This document shows positions 33,677 through 42,631 of a stretch of DNA of 64,000 nucleotides, piece after piece. The notes below the pieces were generated by a model. That model ran no database searches, was not told the origin of the DNA, and saw only the letters and a program-made list of their open reading frames with translations. The stretch covers positions 124,001-188,000 of the forward strand of contig JADJVZ010000014.1 of the NCBI GenBank assembly GCA_016716635.1, read 5' to 3'. The number at the start of each line of letters is the position of its first letter. The first letter of the stretch is position 1. Source of the DNA: Micropruina sp. Its GTDB lineage: Bacteria; Actinomycetota; Actinomycetes; Propionibacteriales; Propionibacteriaceae. A program made the translations under genes and the position numbers.

Positions 33677-34732
33677 TCAGCTGAGCCAGCGGACGAGGGC
33701 GTCGCGGCAAGCGAACAGGTCCGCCACCGGACAGAACTCGTCGTCGGCGTGGGCCTTCCCCGGATCGGCGGGCCCGAAGTTGACCGCCGGGATGCCCAGT
33801 TCGGCGAAGCGAGCGACGTCCGTCCAACCGAACTTGGCCGAGGGGGTGCCGCCCACCGCGTCCACGAATTCGCGGGCGGCGGGCAGGTCGAGCCCCGGAC
33901 GCGCCGCGGGCGCGAAGTCGGTGAAGGCCAGGTCGTAGCCCTCGAAAACCGCGCGGCAGTGGTCCTTGGCGTTCGCCTCGTCGCGGTCGGGAGCGAAGCG
34001 GAAGTTCACCACGAGCGCCCCCGCGTCCGGGATGACGTTGCCGGCGATGCCCCCGGAGATCGCCACGGCGTTCAGGCCCTCGCGGAACGTGAGGCCCTCG
34101 ACCTCAACCGTCCGCGGCTGGTAGGCCGCCAACCGGGCCAGCGGCTCGGCGAGATCGTGGATGGCGTTGTGGCCAAGCCACCCGCGGGCCGAATGGGCCG
34201 CGACGCCCTGGGTGGCGACGGTGAAACGCAGCGTGCCTTGGCAGCCACCTTCAATGCGCGCCGAGGTCGGCTCCATCAACACGGCGAAGTCGCCGACGAG
34301 CCACTCGGGATGGGTGCGCGCCACGCGTCCGAGGGCGTTCTTGGCCGCTTCGACCTCTTCGTGGTCGTAGAAGATCCAGGTGACGTCATGCCGGGGGGCG
34401 GCCAGCTCGACCGCCGCCGCCAGCGCCACGGCCACGCCGCCCTTCATGTCACACGTGCCGCGCCCGTAGATGTTCTCGCCCTCGACCCACGAGGGCAGGT
34501 TGTTCGCCAGGGGGACGGTGTCCAGGTGCCCGGCGATGACCACCCGCGTCGGGCGTCCGAGGTTCGTCCGCGCCACGATCGTGTCGCCGTCCCGGTCGAC
34601 CGTCAGGTGCGGGGCGTCAGCCAGGACGGCGTGGACGGCATCCGCGAGTTCAGTCTCGTTGCCGCTCACGGACTCGATATCGACCACGTCACGAAACAGG
34701 CGGACCAGGTCGCCGCGGGCATCCAAGCTCAT
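33677..34732 (-). CDS. dapE: Succinyl-diaminopimelate desuccinylase
   Basis: Encodes 351 residues from ATG at 34732. The M20 metallopeptidase motifs are VVIAGHLDTVPL (first zinc His/Asp), GRGTCDMKGG (bridging Asp), YDHEEVEA (catalytic Glu-Glu) and MEPTSARIEGGCQG. The dimerisation domain lies between ~165 and 285. It releases succinate to give LL-diaminopimelate in lysine and peptidoglycan synthesis; dapD and dapC lie within 4 kb. The frame extends to 35353 opposite the DHFR-like gene, but the leaderless start (TAGGCT, then 7 bases, then ATG) is much better. Confidence 0.95.
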   Translation of the reverse strand: MSLDARGDLVRLFRDVVDIESVSGNETELADAVHAVLADAPHLTVDRDGDTIVARTNLGRPTRVVIAGHLDTVPLANNLPSWVEGENIYGRGTCDMKGGVAVALAAAVELAAPRHDVTWIFYDHEEVEAAKNALGRVARTHPEWLVGDFAVLMEPTSARIEGGCQGTLRFTVATQGVAAHSARGWLGHNAIHDLAEPLARLAAYQPRTVEVEGLTFREGLNAVAISGGIAGNVIPDAGALVVNFRFAPDRDEANAKDHCRAVFEGYDLAFTDFAPAARPGLDLPAAREFVDAVGGTPSAKFGWTDVARFAELGIPAVNFGPADPGKAHADDEFCPVADLFACRDALVRWLS

Positions 34733-34739
34733 GGCGGCG

Positions 34740-34745
34740 AGCCTA
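34740..34745 (-). promoter_or_regulatory. -10 element TAGGCT for leaderless dapE
   Basis: TAGGCT on the minus strand is 7 bases from the dapE ATG. It is identical to the -10 elements at 1195, 31176 and 49694. Confidence 0.5.
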
Positions 34746-34804
34746 GCCGCTGGAATCGACTCGCCCACCTTGACTCTCCTGGCACCGCCACGGAGGGTGG
34801 AGCC

Positions 34805-35359
34805 ATGACCATCGTGTTCAACACCGCCACCACCGCGAACGGGTACCTCGCCGACGCGGACCATTCCCTGGCGTGGTTGTTCGAGGTGCCGGGCGAGGTG
34901 CCCGACATGGCGCCGTTCACCGAGTCGGTGACCACGCTGGTCATGGGGTCCCACACCTACGAGTGGTTGCTGCGTGAAGAGCGGCTGCTCGATGATCCGC
35001 AGAAGTGGCAGGGTTTCTACGGCAGCCGTCCGACCTACGTCTTCACCACCCGCGACCTCGAGGTCGTGCCGGGCGCCGACCTGCACTTCGTCCACGGGCC
35101 GGTGACCGAGGCGTTGCCCGCGATCCGCAGCGCCGCCGAGGACGGAGTCATCTGGTTGATCGGCGGCGGCGACCTCGTGGGCCAGTTCTTGGACGCCGAT
35201 GCCCTGGACGAGATCGTCCTTGCCATCGCGCCGACCTTCCTCGCCGTCGGGCAACCACTGCTGCCGCGTGACCTCCACGCCGATCGTTTGTCCCTGCACG
35301 GCGTCGAACGTGTCGGCCAGTTCGCCCTGGTGACCTACCTGGTCGGACGCCACGACTGA
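34805..35359 (+). CDS. Dihydrofolate reductase-family protein (RibD C-terminal type)
   Basis: Encodes 184 residues from ATG at 34805, preceded by GGAGGGTGGAG. The fold marks are VFNTATTANGYLADADHSLAW at the N-terminus (given as 20 residues from VFN), LVMGSHTYEWL, RPTYVFTTRDLE and the NADPH-binding IWLIGGGDLVGQFLDADALDE. This is the YyaP/RibD-C branch, whose members reduce varied pterin- or pyrimidine-like substrates. Actual substrate is unknown. It runs divergently from dapE and in line with dapD. Confidence 0.85.
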   Translation: MTIVFNTATTANGYLADADHSLAWLFEVPGEVPDMAPFTESVTTLVMGSHTYEWLLREERLLDDPQKWQGFYGSRPTYVFTTRDLEVVPGADLHFVHGPVTEALPAIRSAAEDGVIWLIGGGDLVGQFLDADALDEIVLAIAPTFLAVGQPLLPRDLHADRLSLHGVERVGQFALVTYLVGRHD

Positions 35360-35381
35360 TCGCCGCCTTATTTCGCCCCGA

Positions 35382-35387
35382 TACCCT
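35382..35387 (+). promoter_or_regulatory. -10 element TACCCT for leaderless dapD
   Basis: TACCCT is followed by 7 bases (TGGACGC) and ATG 35395. The same TGGACGC precedes the ATG at 60413. Confidence 0.45.
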
Positions 35388-35394
35388 TGGACGC

Positions 35395-36318
35395 ATGACG
35401 ACTCGCACCGCCTGGGGCTGGGGCCTCGCCACGCAGCACGCCTCCGGTCAGACCCTGGACACCTGGTACCCCGATCCTCGCCTCGGCGACGCCGACGAAT
35501 CGGAGGCGCCCGAGGCCCTCGTTTCCCTGGTGTTGGTCGATCCGCTGCGCCACACCGCGACCGAGATCGTCCACACCGTCATCGACCTCGACGCGCCGCC
35601 GGCGTCCGTCCCTGACGCCTACCTGCGCCTCCACCTGCTGAGCGCGCGGCTCGTGCAGCCCCGGACGATCAACCTCGACGGCTTGTTCGGGGTCCTGAAC
35701 AACGTGGTGTGGACCAACCACGGTCCCTGCGCCGTCGAAGGATTTGAGGCCACCCGGCTGTTGCTGCGCATCCGCGGGATGGTGTCCGTCTTGGGGGTCG
35801 ACAAGTTCCCGCGCATGGTGGACTACGTCCTGCCCGAGGGCGTCCGGATCGCCGACGCCGACCGGGTCCGACTTGGCGCCCACCTGGCTCCCGGCACCAC
35901 CGTCATGCACGAGGGTTTCGTCAACTTCAACGCCGGCACGCTCGGCACGTCGATGGTCGAAGGCCGCATCAGCCAAGGCGTCGTGGTCGGCAACGGCTCC
36001 GATATCGGCGGCGGCGCCTCGATCATGGGCACGCTCTCCGGCGGCGGCACCGAGGTGGTCCGCATCGGCGAGCGCTGCCTCCTCGGCGCTGAAGCGGGCC
36101 TCGGCATCGCCCTCGGAGACGACTGCGTGGTCGAGGCTGGGCTCTACCTCACCGCGGGTACCAAGGTCACCCTGCCCGACGGCACCGTCGTGAAGGCACG
36201 GGCCCTGTCAGGTCAAAGCGGCATGCAATTTTGGCGCAACTCTGAGACGGGGCGCGTGGAAGTGCGACCCAAGGTGGGCGCGGGTATCGAGCTGAATGCC
36301 CAACTCCATGTCAACTGA
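35395..36318 (+). CDS. dapD: 2,3,4,5-Tetrahydropyridine-2,6-dicarboxylate N-succinyltransferase
   Basis: Encodes 307 residues, the length of the actinobacterial DapD type. The N-terminal domain has DGLFGVLNNVVWTNHGPC, and the left-handed beta-helix spans ~160-270 with hexapeptide repeats (SQGVVVGNGSDIGGGASIMG). MHEGFVNFNAGTLGTSMVEG includes the conserved Glu/Gly residues at the active site. It succinylates tetrahydrodipicolinate, the step before DapC and DapE. Its end overlaps the next gene by about 20 bases. Confidence 0.96.
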   Translation: MTTRTAWGWGLATQHASGQTLDTWYPDPRLGDADESEAPEALVSLVLVDPLRHTATEIVHTVIDLDAPPASVPDAYLRLHLLSARLVQPRTINLDGLFGVLNNVVWTNHGPCAVEGFEATRLLLRIRGMVSVLGVDKFPRMVDYVLPEGVRIADADRVRLGAHLAPGTTVMHEGFVNFNAGTLGTSMVEGRISQGVVVGNGSDIGGGASIMGTLSGGGTEVVRIGERCLLGAEAGLGIALGDDCVVEAGLYLTAGTKVTLPDGTVVKARALSGQSGMQFWRNSETGRVEVRPKVGAGIELNAQLHVN

Positions 36319-37225
36319 GGGAACGCGCTCCGACCGGCGACGCACCCCAGGTTGGGTGCGTTGGGTCGCGCTGCTGGTAGCACTCATCGTGCTGGCCGGC
36401 GCGGCATTCGCGATCTGGTCGGTCTTCATCCGACCGACCGAACAACTGGATAAGTGTCGCGCCATCACCACCACCGAAAGCGTCACGGCCTCCCCCATCG
36501 TGGCCCCCACCTCGACGGTCGTCCCCGCCGCGTCCGTCAGTCTTGATCCCGAACAGGCCCGCAACGCCGCGATCATCGCTGGCATCGGTATGAAGCGAAA
36601 CCTGCCCGTCCGGGCCGCCGTGGTCGCTCTGGCCACGGCCTATCAGGAATCAAAGCTGCGCAACATCGCCTACGGCGACCGGGATTCGCTGGGGTTGTTC
36701 CAGCAGCGCCCCTCCCAGGATTGGGGCACGGCCGAGCAGGTCATGGATCCGTACTACGCGACGAACGCCTTCTACAACGCGCTGGTCCGACTCAAGAACT
36801 GGCAGACCATGGACGTGAACGACGCCGCCCAGGCCGTGCAGCGAAGCGGCTTTCCGACGGCCTACCGTCAGCACGTCGCGAACGCCACGACCCTGGCGAT
36901 GGCCCTCACCGGACAGTCCGAAGGGTCCTTCTCATGCGCGGTCAAGGATCCGCGGTCGGGCGACCCTGAAGCGGCCCAGACCTGGCTGACGAAGACGTTA
37001 GGCCCGGACGTCAAGGGCACGCTGAACGGACGGACGGTGACTTTCACCGCCCCAGACCAGACCAAGGCGTGGCAATGGGCGCAGCTCGCCGTCGCTAACG
37101 CGGGTGGTTTTGGCCTGGAGTCGGTGCAGGTCGGCAAGCGCACCTGGACGATGGACAGCTACAAGATCGCGAGCTGGTCCCCTGGCGAAGAGTCGACGAC
37201 GGTTGTCGTCACCTTCCGCCCGTAG
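36296..37225 (+). CDS. Membrane-anchored lysozyme-fold protein, function unknown
   Basis: Encodes 309 residues. A basic N-terminus leads into one helix (~25-45, ALLVALIVLAGAAFAIWSVF), so the rest should be outside the cell. Residues ~85-205 carry AVVALATAYQESKLRN, DSLGLFQQRPSQDWGT and AAQAVQRSGFPTAYRQH, a soluble-transglycosylase-like pattern with the Glu of YQES in the catalytic position. This family is common in actinobacteria and is not characterised. The C-terminal ~90 residues are a separate alpha/beta domain. ATG 36308 (four residues later) is an equal start candidate. Overlap with dapD suggests co-transcription. Confidence 0.75.
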   Translation: MPNSMSTEGTRSDRRRTPGWVRWVALLVALIVLAGAAFAIWSVFIRPTEQLDKCRAITTTESVTASPIVAPTSTVVPAASVSLDPEQARNAAIIAGIGMKRNLPVRAAVVALATAYQESKLRNIAYGDRDSLGLFQQRPSQDWGTAEQVMDPYYATNAFYNALVRLKNWQTMDVNDAAQAVQRSGFPTAYRQHVANATTLAMALTGQSEGSFSCAVKDPRSGDPEAAQTWLTKTLGPDVKGTLNGRTVTFTAPDQTKAWQWAQLAVANAGGFGLESVQVGKRTWTMDSYKIASWSPGEESTTVVVTFRP

Positions 37226-37237
37226 CCGGCGGCCTTC

Positions 37238-38326
37238 TCAAGCCCGCAGACGGGCCGCCGCCGCCGCGATGCGCTCGTCGGTGGCTGTCATGGCGACCCG
37301 GACGAACTGGCGGCCAGCGTCGCCGTAGAAGTCACCCGGCGCGGCGAGGATGCCCCGCTCGGCGAGCCATGCCACGGACGCCCGGCAGTCTTCGTCGCGG
37401 GTGCACCACAGGTACAGCCCGCCCTCGGAGTAGGCAACGCGGAAGCCCGCGGCCTCCAACGCCGGACGCATCAGTGCGCGTCGGTGGCCGTAGCGGTCCC
37501 GCTGCACGGCGACGTGGTTGTCGTCGGACAGGAGCGCAGTCATCGCGGCCTGGACAGGCGAAGAGACCATCATGCCGGCATGCTTGCGAAGCTCCAGAAG
37601 CTCCGACACGAGCCTCGGGTCCCCGGCCACAAATCCGGCGCGATACCCGGCCAGGTTCGAACGCTTGGAGAGGGAGTGGACGGCTAAGAGCCCGTCCGGA
37701 CGCCCGCCGTTCACCCGCGGATCCAGCACGGACGTGAACACGCCCTCCCAGGCGAACTCGGCGTAGCACTCGTCGGAGGCGAGGACGGCCCCGACCGAAC
37801 GGGCGTAGCCGACCCAGGCGGCCACCTGATCGGCGCTGAGAATCGCGCCGTGCGGGTTGGCCGGGGAGTTGATCCAGATCAGCTTGGGCGACAAATCACC
37901 AAGCTCGGTCGGGTCGTCCGAGCGCACGACGTCGGCGCGGGCGAGTCGAGCACCAACCTCGTAGGTCGGGTACGCGGTTGTGGGGATGACCACGGTGTCG
38001 CCCTGCCGCAGGCCCAGGAGGGTCGGCAGCCAGGCCACCAACTCCTTGGTGCCGACAACGGGCAACACCGAAGCGTCCGCGAGCGGAATGGCGTGGCAGG
38101 CCCGGGTGAGGTAGCCCAGGATCGACGCGCGCAAGGCGGGCGTGCCCCAGGTCAACGGGTAGCCCGGCGAATCGGCATGGTCGATCAGCGCCCGCTGCCC
38201 CAGCTCAGGAACCGGGTCGACGGGCGTGCCCACCGACAGGTCGACGATCCCCTGTGGATGCGCCGTCGCGGTCGCTTTCGCGTCCGCTAGCGAATCCCAG
38301 GGGAAGTCAGGAAGGTCGAAGCTCAC
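37238..38326 (-). CDS. dapC: Succinyldiaminopimelate transaminase
   Basis: Encodes 362 residues from GTG at 38326, overlapping fdxA by GTGA. It is a class I/II PLP aminotransferase: LIWINSPANPHGAIL (Asn/Pro contact), ASDECYAEFAW (PLP Asp/Tyr) and HSLSKRSNLAGYRAGF with the Schiff-base Lys. The N-terminus LPDFPWDSLADAKA and IVDLSVGTPVDPVPE match actinobacterial DapC. It makes N-succinyl-LL-DAP between DapD and DapE. The fdxA-dapC pair is widely conserved in actinobacteria. It converges with the lysozyme-fold gene. Confidence 0.95.
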   Translation of the reverse strand: MSFDLPDFPWDSLADAKATATAHPQGIVDLSVGTPVDPVPELGQRALIDHADSPGYPLTWGTPALRASILGYLTRACHAIPLADASVLPVVGTKELVAWLPTLLGLRQGDTVVIPTTAYPTYEVGARLARADVVRSDDPTELGDLSPKLIWINSPANPHGAILSADQVAAWVGYARSVGAVLASDECYAEFAWEGVFTSVLDPRVNGGRPDGLLAVHSLSKRSNLAGYRAGFVAGDPRLVSELLELRKHAGMMVSSPVQAAMTALLSDDNHVAVQRDRYGHRRALMRPALEAAGFRVAYSEGGLYLWCTRDEDCRASVAWLAERGILAAPGDFYGDAGRQFVRVAMTATDERIAAAAARLRA

Positions 38327-38640
38327 GCCTGAGGCGGAAGAGCGGCAACCTCGGGGGCATCGGCGTCAACAACACCAAGACGCGCCGCGCCTCCGGGGGA
38401 CCCCAGGGTGTCGAAGAACTTGGCGTTGATCGCGGTGTAGGACGTCTGATCGGCGGGGACATCGTCCTCGTAGTAGATCGCCTCGGTCGGGCACACCGGC
38501 TCGCAGGCGCCGCAGTCGACACACTCATCGGGATGGATGTACAGCATCCGGTTGCCCTCGTAGATGCAGTCAACGGGACAGACCTCGACACAGGCGCCGT
38601 CCTTGATGTCGACACAGGCCTGGGTGATGACGTACGTCAT
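38323..38640 (-). CDS. fdxA: 7Fe-8S ferredoxin
   Basis: Encodes 105 residues. The first cluster motif is CVDIKDGACVEVCPVDC, the spacing expected for the 3Fe-4S plus shared Cys arrangement, and the second is CVDCGACEPVCP for the 4Fe-4S cluster. The C-terminal extension (~60-105) is typical of actinobacterial FdxA. It is a soluble electron carrier. An AAAGGG site lies upstream; TAGAGT at 38672-38677 (minus) is a possible -10. Confidence 0.95.
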   Translation of the reverse strand: MTYVITQACVDIKDGACVEVCPVDCIYEGNRMLYIHPDECVDCGACEPVCPTEAIYYEDDVPADQTSYTAINAKFFDTLGSPGGAARLGVVDADAPEVAALPPQA

Positions 38641-38728
38641 GCCGATTTCCCTTTCGTTTGGGTCGAAATCACTCTACATGCGCGGGCCCGCGGGCCAGGG
38701 TGCGCACGAAAAGTCACAGGCGTGGACG

Positions 38729-40798
38729 TCACAGGGCGGCCTTCGCCTTCGCTGCCACGTTCTCGCCGGTGAAACCGTACTTGGCGAACAGCAGCCCTGC
38801 CGCCGCCGACTCACCGAAGTGTTCAAGGGAAACCACGACACCGGTGTCGCCCACGTACTTGTACCAGCCCTGGGCGATGCCCGCCTCGACGGCGACCTTG
38901 ACGGCCTCCTTCGGCAGCACGCCGACCCGGTACTCCGCCGACTGAGCGTCGAACCACTCCACGCACGGCATCGAGACCACACGCGTCGGGATGCCCTCAG
39001 CCTCGAGGAGGGCCTGGGCGTCCAGGCACGGCCCGACCTCGGAGCCGGTGCCGATGAGCACGACCTTCGGTGTGGCCGAGGCCTCCTTGAGCACGTACCC
39101 GCCCTTCACAGCTTTCTCGGCCGGCGCGCAGGCACCTGCGCCGCGTTCGACCGTGACCAGGTCTTGGCGCGACAAGACGATGCCCGCCGGGCGATCGACG
39201 TTGCGCAGGATCTGCGCCCAGCACTGCGCCGTCTCGTTGGCATCGGCCGGACGGACGACGTCGAACCCCGGAATCGCCCGGTAGGCCCACAGGTGCTCCA
39301 CCGGCTGATGGGTCGGACCATCTTCGCCCACGCCGATCGAGTCGTGCGTCCACACGTAGGTGGCGGGGATCTTCGACAGGGCCGCCAGGCGCACCGGCGG
39401 ACGCATGTAGTCGGCGAAAACGAAGAACGTGCCGCCATAGGGACGCGTGAGCCCCGACATGGTGATGCCGTTCACGATGTTGCCCATGGCGTGCTCGCGG
39501 ATGCCGAAGTGCAGCGTGCGGCCGTCCTCATTTCCCTGCCAGTCGTGGCTCTGCCGCTCGGGCGGCAGGAAGGAGGGCTGCCCCTTCATGGTGGTGAGGT
39601 TCGAGCCCGCGAGGTCGGCCGAACCGCCCCACAACTCGGGAACGGCGTCCGCGAGGGCGGTCAGCACGGCGCCCGACGCCGACCGGGTGGCCATCTTGCC
39701 TGCCGGGAACACCGGGAGCGCGGCCTCGAAGCCCTCGGGCAGCGCCCGGGCGACAAGGCGGTCGAACAGCGCCGCCTTCTCAGGGTTGGCGGCGCGCCAG
39801 GCCTCGTACTTGGGTGTCCAGACTGCCTTAGCGGCGGCGGCACGATCGGCGGCGTTGCCGCGCGCGTAGGCCAGCACCGCTGGATCGACGTCGAAGTTCT
39901 TCGCCGGATCTAAGCCGAGCTCGGTCTTCAACGCCGCGATCTCCGCACCGCCCAGCTTGGCGCCGTGCACCGAGTGGCTGCCCGCCAGGTTCGGCAACGG
40001 CCAGCCGATGACCGTGGTCACCTTGATGAAGTGCGGACGATCGGTGACGGTCTTTGCCTTCTCGATGACGTCGTAGAGTTCTCCGACCTTCTCCTCATAG
40101 GTGGTGAAGCCGTTGGTGAAGTCCACGTGGTACGTATCCCAGCCGTAGGACTCGTAGCGCGCCTGGACGTCCTCGCTGAACGCGATCTTGGTGTCGCCCT
40201 CGATGGTGATGCGGTTGTCGTCGTAGATCAGGAACAGATTGCCGAGGTCTTGGGTGGCGGCCAGCGAGGAGGCCTCCGAGGCAACGCCCTCCTGCATGCA
40301 GCCGTCGCCGGCGACGCAGTAGACGAATCGATCGAACGGCGAGGTTCCGGGGGCGGCGGTCGGGTCGAGCAGGTTGCGCTCCTTCCGGGCGGCCATCGCG
40401 AAGCCGACGGCGATCGCAACGCCGGCGCCCAGCGGGCCGGTGGTGCATTCCACGCCGCGGGTGTGGCCGAACTCGGGGTGGCCCGGGGTCAGCGCACCCT
40501 CGGTGCGCAGCGCCTCGATGTCGCCGATCTCCAGCCCGTAGCCGGCGAGGAAGAGCTCGGTGTACTGGGTGAGGGAGGAGTGCCCGGCGCTCAGCACGAA
40601 GCGGTCGCGCCCGACCCAGTGGGGATCGGCGGGGTCGCCGGTCATGACCTTTTGGTAGAGCAGGTACGCCACTGGGGCCAGCGAAATGGCGGTGCCGGGA
40701 TGGCCGTTGCCTACCTTTTCCACCGCGTCCGCCGCCAGAACCCGAGCGGTGTTGACCGCCTTCTCGTCGAGCTCGCTCCAGGAGAGTGCTTGTGCCAT
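38729..40798 (-). CDS. tkt: Transketolase
   Basis: Encodes 689 residues. The thiamine diphosphate motif is GDGCMQEGVASEASSLAA (~158-175) ending in NRITIEGDT. GNGHPGTAISLAP near residue 30, HDSIGVGEDGPTHQP (~470) and RPADANETAQCW confirm transketolase over DXP synthase. It moves two-carbon ketol units in the pentose phosphate pathway. The start ATG at 40798 follows GAACGGAA. It stands alone, 88 bases from fdxA, and is divergent from the sulfide module. Confidence 0.97.
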   Translation of the reverse strand: MAQALSWSELDEKAVNTARVLAADAVEKVGNGHPGTAISLAPVAYLLYQKVMTGDPADPHWVGRDRFVLSAGHSSLTQYTELFLAGYGLEIGDIEALRTEGALTPGHPEFGHTRGVECTTGPLGAGVAIAVGFAMAARKERNLLDPTAAPGTSPFDRFVYCVAGDGCMQEGVASEASSLAATQDLGNLFLIYDDNRITIEGDTKIAFSEDVQARYESYGWDTYHVDFTNGFTTYEEKVGELYDVIEKAKTVTDRPHFIKVTTVIGWPLPNLAGSHSVHGAKLGGAEIAALKTELGLDPAKNFDVDPAVLAYARGNAADRAAAAKAVWTPKYEAWRAANPEKAALFDRLVARALPEGFEAALPVFPAGKMATRSASGAVLTALADAVPELWGGSADLAGSNLTTMKGQPSFLPPERQSHDWQGNEDGRTLHFGIREHAMGNIVNGITMSGLTRPYGGTFFVFADYMRPPVRLAALSKIPATYVWTHDSIGVGEDGPTHQPVEHLWAYRAIPGFDVVRPADANETAQCWAQILRNVDRPAGIVLSRQDLVTVERGAGACAPAEKAVKGGYVLKEASATPKVVLIGTGSEVGPCLDAQALLEAEGIPTRVVSMPCVEWFDAQSAEYRVGVLPKEAVKVAVEAGIAQGWYKYVGDTGVVVSLEHFGESAAAGLLFAKYGFTGENVAAKAKAAL

Positions 40799-40925
40799 AC
40801 CGATTCCGTTCTCACGTGGTTTTCGTCCGTTTGAAGCCTTACGAAGCCAATCTACGGGAGCCGCCCGTGGTGGCGGCAGCCCGTTGCCACTTTGTGCCGC
40901 GAAAGCTGGCGAGCGTGGATGGCAC

Positions 40926-40939
40926 GGCTCCGCGGAGCC
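40926..40939. repeat. 14-bp perfect palindrome in the tkt/sqr gap
   Basis: GGCTCCGCGGAGCC is self-complementary and lies mid-gap in the 281 bases between tkt and sqr. No gene is seen in this gap; the operator at 41029-41044 is the other notable feature. The palindrome could be a hairpin on an early transcript or a protein site. Confidence 0.35.
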
Positions 40940-41028
40940 CCGGGCAGCCCCCTGTGCCTCAACGCGAAGCGCCCTCTACTACCGTCTGTCGTATTGACCT
41001 ACGCTCAAGGGAGAGCCGGTTCGATTTA

Positions 41029-41044
41029 ATACCCCCAGGGGTAT
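41029..41044. promoter_or_regulatory. CstR/CsoR-type operator upstream of sqr
   Basis: ATACCCC-CA-GGGGTAT is a perfect 7+2+7 inverted repeat 35 bases before the sqr start. It matches the operator architecture known for CsoR-family persulfide sensors (CstR), ATACCCC-NN-GGGGTAT, which controls sulfide oxidation genes in Firmicutes. TATACC (41042-41047) overlaps the right arm and may be the -10, so binding would block transcription. No CsoR/CstR gene is in the window, and a copper-type CsoR could also recognise such a site. Confidence 0.75.
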
Positions 41045-41079
41045 ACCGTTGGACTGTTCTCGAGACAAGGAAGTCGCTC

Positions 41080-42609
41080 ATGAGAAGAGTCGTGATCCTG
41101 GGTGGCGGCACGGCCGGCACGATGGTCGCCAACAAGTTGCGCGCCGCATATCCGCAAGAGCAGCTCCACCTCACCGTGGTCGATCAAGACGACCATCACC
41201 ACTACCAGCCGGGGTATTTGTTCCTCCCCTTCGGGCAGCTGGCACCCCGGCAGATCGTCCGAGCACGGCACTCGTTCATCCCCGACGGGGTCGATTTGGT
41301 CCTGTGCGGCATCGAGTCGGTGGACGCGAAAGCGAAGACCGTCCAGCTCCGGACGGGCGACCAGCTGAGCTACGACACGCTCATCATCGCGACGGGCGTC
41401 CAACCGCGCCCGGAGGCCACCGAGGGCGGCGACGGCCCCGAGGTGGGCAAGAGCGTCCACCACTTCTACGATCTGGCCGCGGCCGAGTCGCTGCAAGAGG
41501 CGATGCGCACGTTCCGCGGCGGCCGCCTGGTGATCCACATCACCGAGATGCCCATTAAGTGCCCGGTGGCGCCGCTGGAGTTCACGTTCCTCGCTGACGC
41601 CTTCTTCGCCGACAAGAAGATCCGCAAGAAGGTCGAGATCGTCTACGTCACCCCCCTGGACGGCGCCTTCACCAAGCCCATCGCCTCCCGGGAGCTCGGG
41701 GACGCCCTCGCCAAGCGCAACATCGCGCTCGAGACCGACTTCGCCATCGAGCGGATCGACAACGAGACCAAGGAGATCGTCAGCTTCGACGACCGCCACA
41801 TCCCCTTCGACCTGCTGGTGACCGTGCCCCTCAACATGGGTCCGGACTACATCGCCGCCTCGGGCCTGGGCGATGAGAACAACTTCGTCCCCTGTGACCA
41901 GGGCACCATGCAATCGCTCGCCGATCCGGACATCTTCGTGCTCGGCGACGGCGGCACGCTGAAGACCTCCAAGGCCGGTTCGGTGGCACACTTCGCCGTC
42001 GACATCTTCATGGAGAACTTCCCCGACTATCTCGCCGGCCGCCAGCTCACCCACAACTTCGACGGACACGCCAACTGCTTCATTGAAACGGGCCACGGCA
42101 AGGGCATGCTGCTCGACTTCAACTACGAGACGCAGCCCTACACCGGGGCCTTCCCGCTGCCGGTCGTGGGTCCGATGACGCTGCTGAAGGAGACGCCGGC
42201 CAACCACTGGGCGAAGGTCGCGTTCCGTTGGGTCTACTGGAACCTGCTGATCACCGGGCGTCCGCTGCCGTTCACCGCCGACATGTACCTCATGGGCAAG
42301 AAGGTCGAAGACACTGCCTCCGGCACCTCCACCAAGGACCTGCTCCTTGGTCTGTTCGGACGGCGCAAGCACGGCGGCTCGGCCGTCACCGCGCCGAAGG
42401 CGTCCGCCCGCCCGACGCTGCCATCGTCCGCGGCGGGCAAGCCGGCGGCCAAGTCGAGCGCCAGGCCCGCCTCGCGTCCGGCTGCTCGGCCCGCAGCCAA
42501 GAGCGCTGCCCCGGCGGCGCCCGTCCCTGCCTATGTCGCCCAGAAGGGCGTCGACTCCACGGCAGACGCGGCGAGCGTCCTGCCGGATCCCATCCTCCCC
42601 AAGTTCTGA
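41080..42609 (+). CDS. sqr: Sulfide:quinone oxidoreductase with low-complexity C-terminal tail
   Basis: Encodes 509 residues from ATG at 41080 (AAGGAAG 7 bases upstream). FAD motif VVILGGGTAGTMVANKLR opens the protein, and IFVLGDGGTLKTSKAG binds the flavin ribityl. Cys161 (MPIKCPVAPLEF) and Cys333 (NCFIETGHGKG) correspond to the redox Cys pair of SQR enzymes. It oxidises sulfide to persulfide or sulfane sulfur and reduces quinone at the membrane. Residues ~427-495 are an unusual Ala/Pro/Lys/Arg/Ser tail not part of the enzyme fold. It leads the operon with dsrC- and dsrE2-like genes. Confidence 0.93.
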   Translation: MRRVVILGGGTAGTMVANKLRAAYPQEQLHLTVVDQDDHHHYQPGYLFLPFGQLAPRQIVRARHSFIPDGVDLVLCGIESVDAKAKTVQLRTGDQLSYDTLIIATGVQPRPEATEGGDGPEVGKSVHHFYDLAAAESLQEAMRTFRGGRLVIHITEMPIKCPVAPLEFTFLADAFFADKKIRKKVEIVYVTPLDGAFTKPIASRELGDALAKRNIALETDFAIERIDNETKEIVSFDDRHIPFDLLVTVPLNMGPDYIAASGLGDENNFVPCDQGTMQSLADPDIFVLGDGGTLKTSKAGSVAHFAVDIFMENFPDYLAGRQLTHNFDGHANCFIETGHGKGMLLDFNYETQPYTGAFPLPVVGPMTLLKETPANHWAKVAFRWVYWNLLITGRPLPFTADMYLMGKKVEDTASGTSTKDLLLGLFGRRKHGGSAVTAPKASARPTLPSSAAGKPAAKSSARPASRPAARPAAKSAAPAAPVPAYVAQKGVDSTADAASVLPDPILPKF

Positions 42610-42631
42610 TTTCAAAGGAGAAACGAACACC

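Noticed and set aside
35368..35976. 202-codon minus-strand frame opposite dapD
   Set aside because: Antisense to a certain gene and without motifs.
40799..41079. Possible tRNA in the tkt/sqr gap because of its GC-rich palindrome
   Set aside because: No cloverleaf, T-loop consensus or CCA-end pattern could be built.
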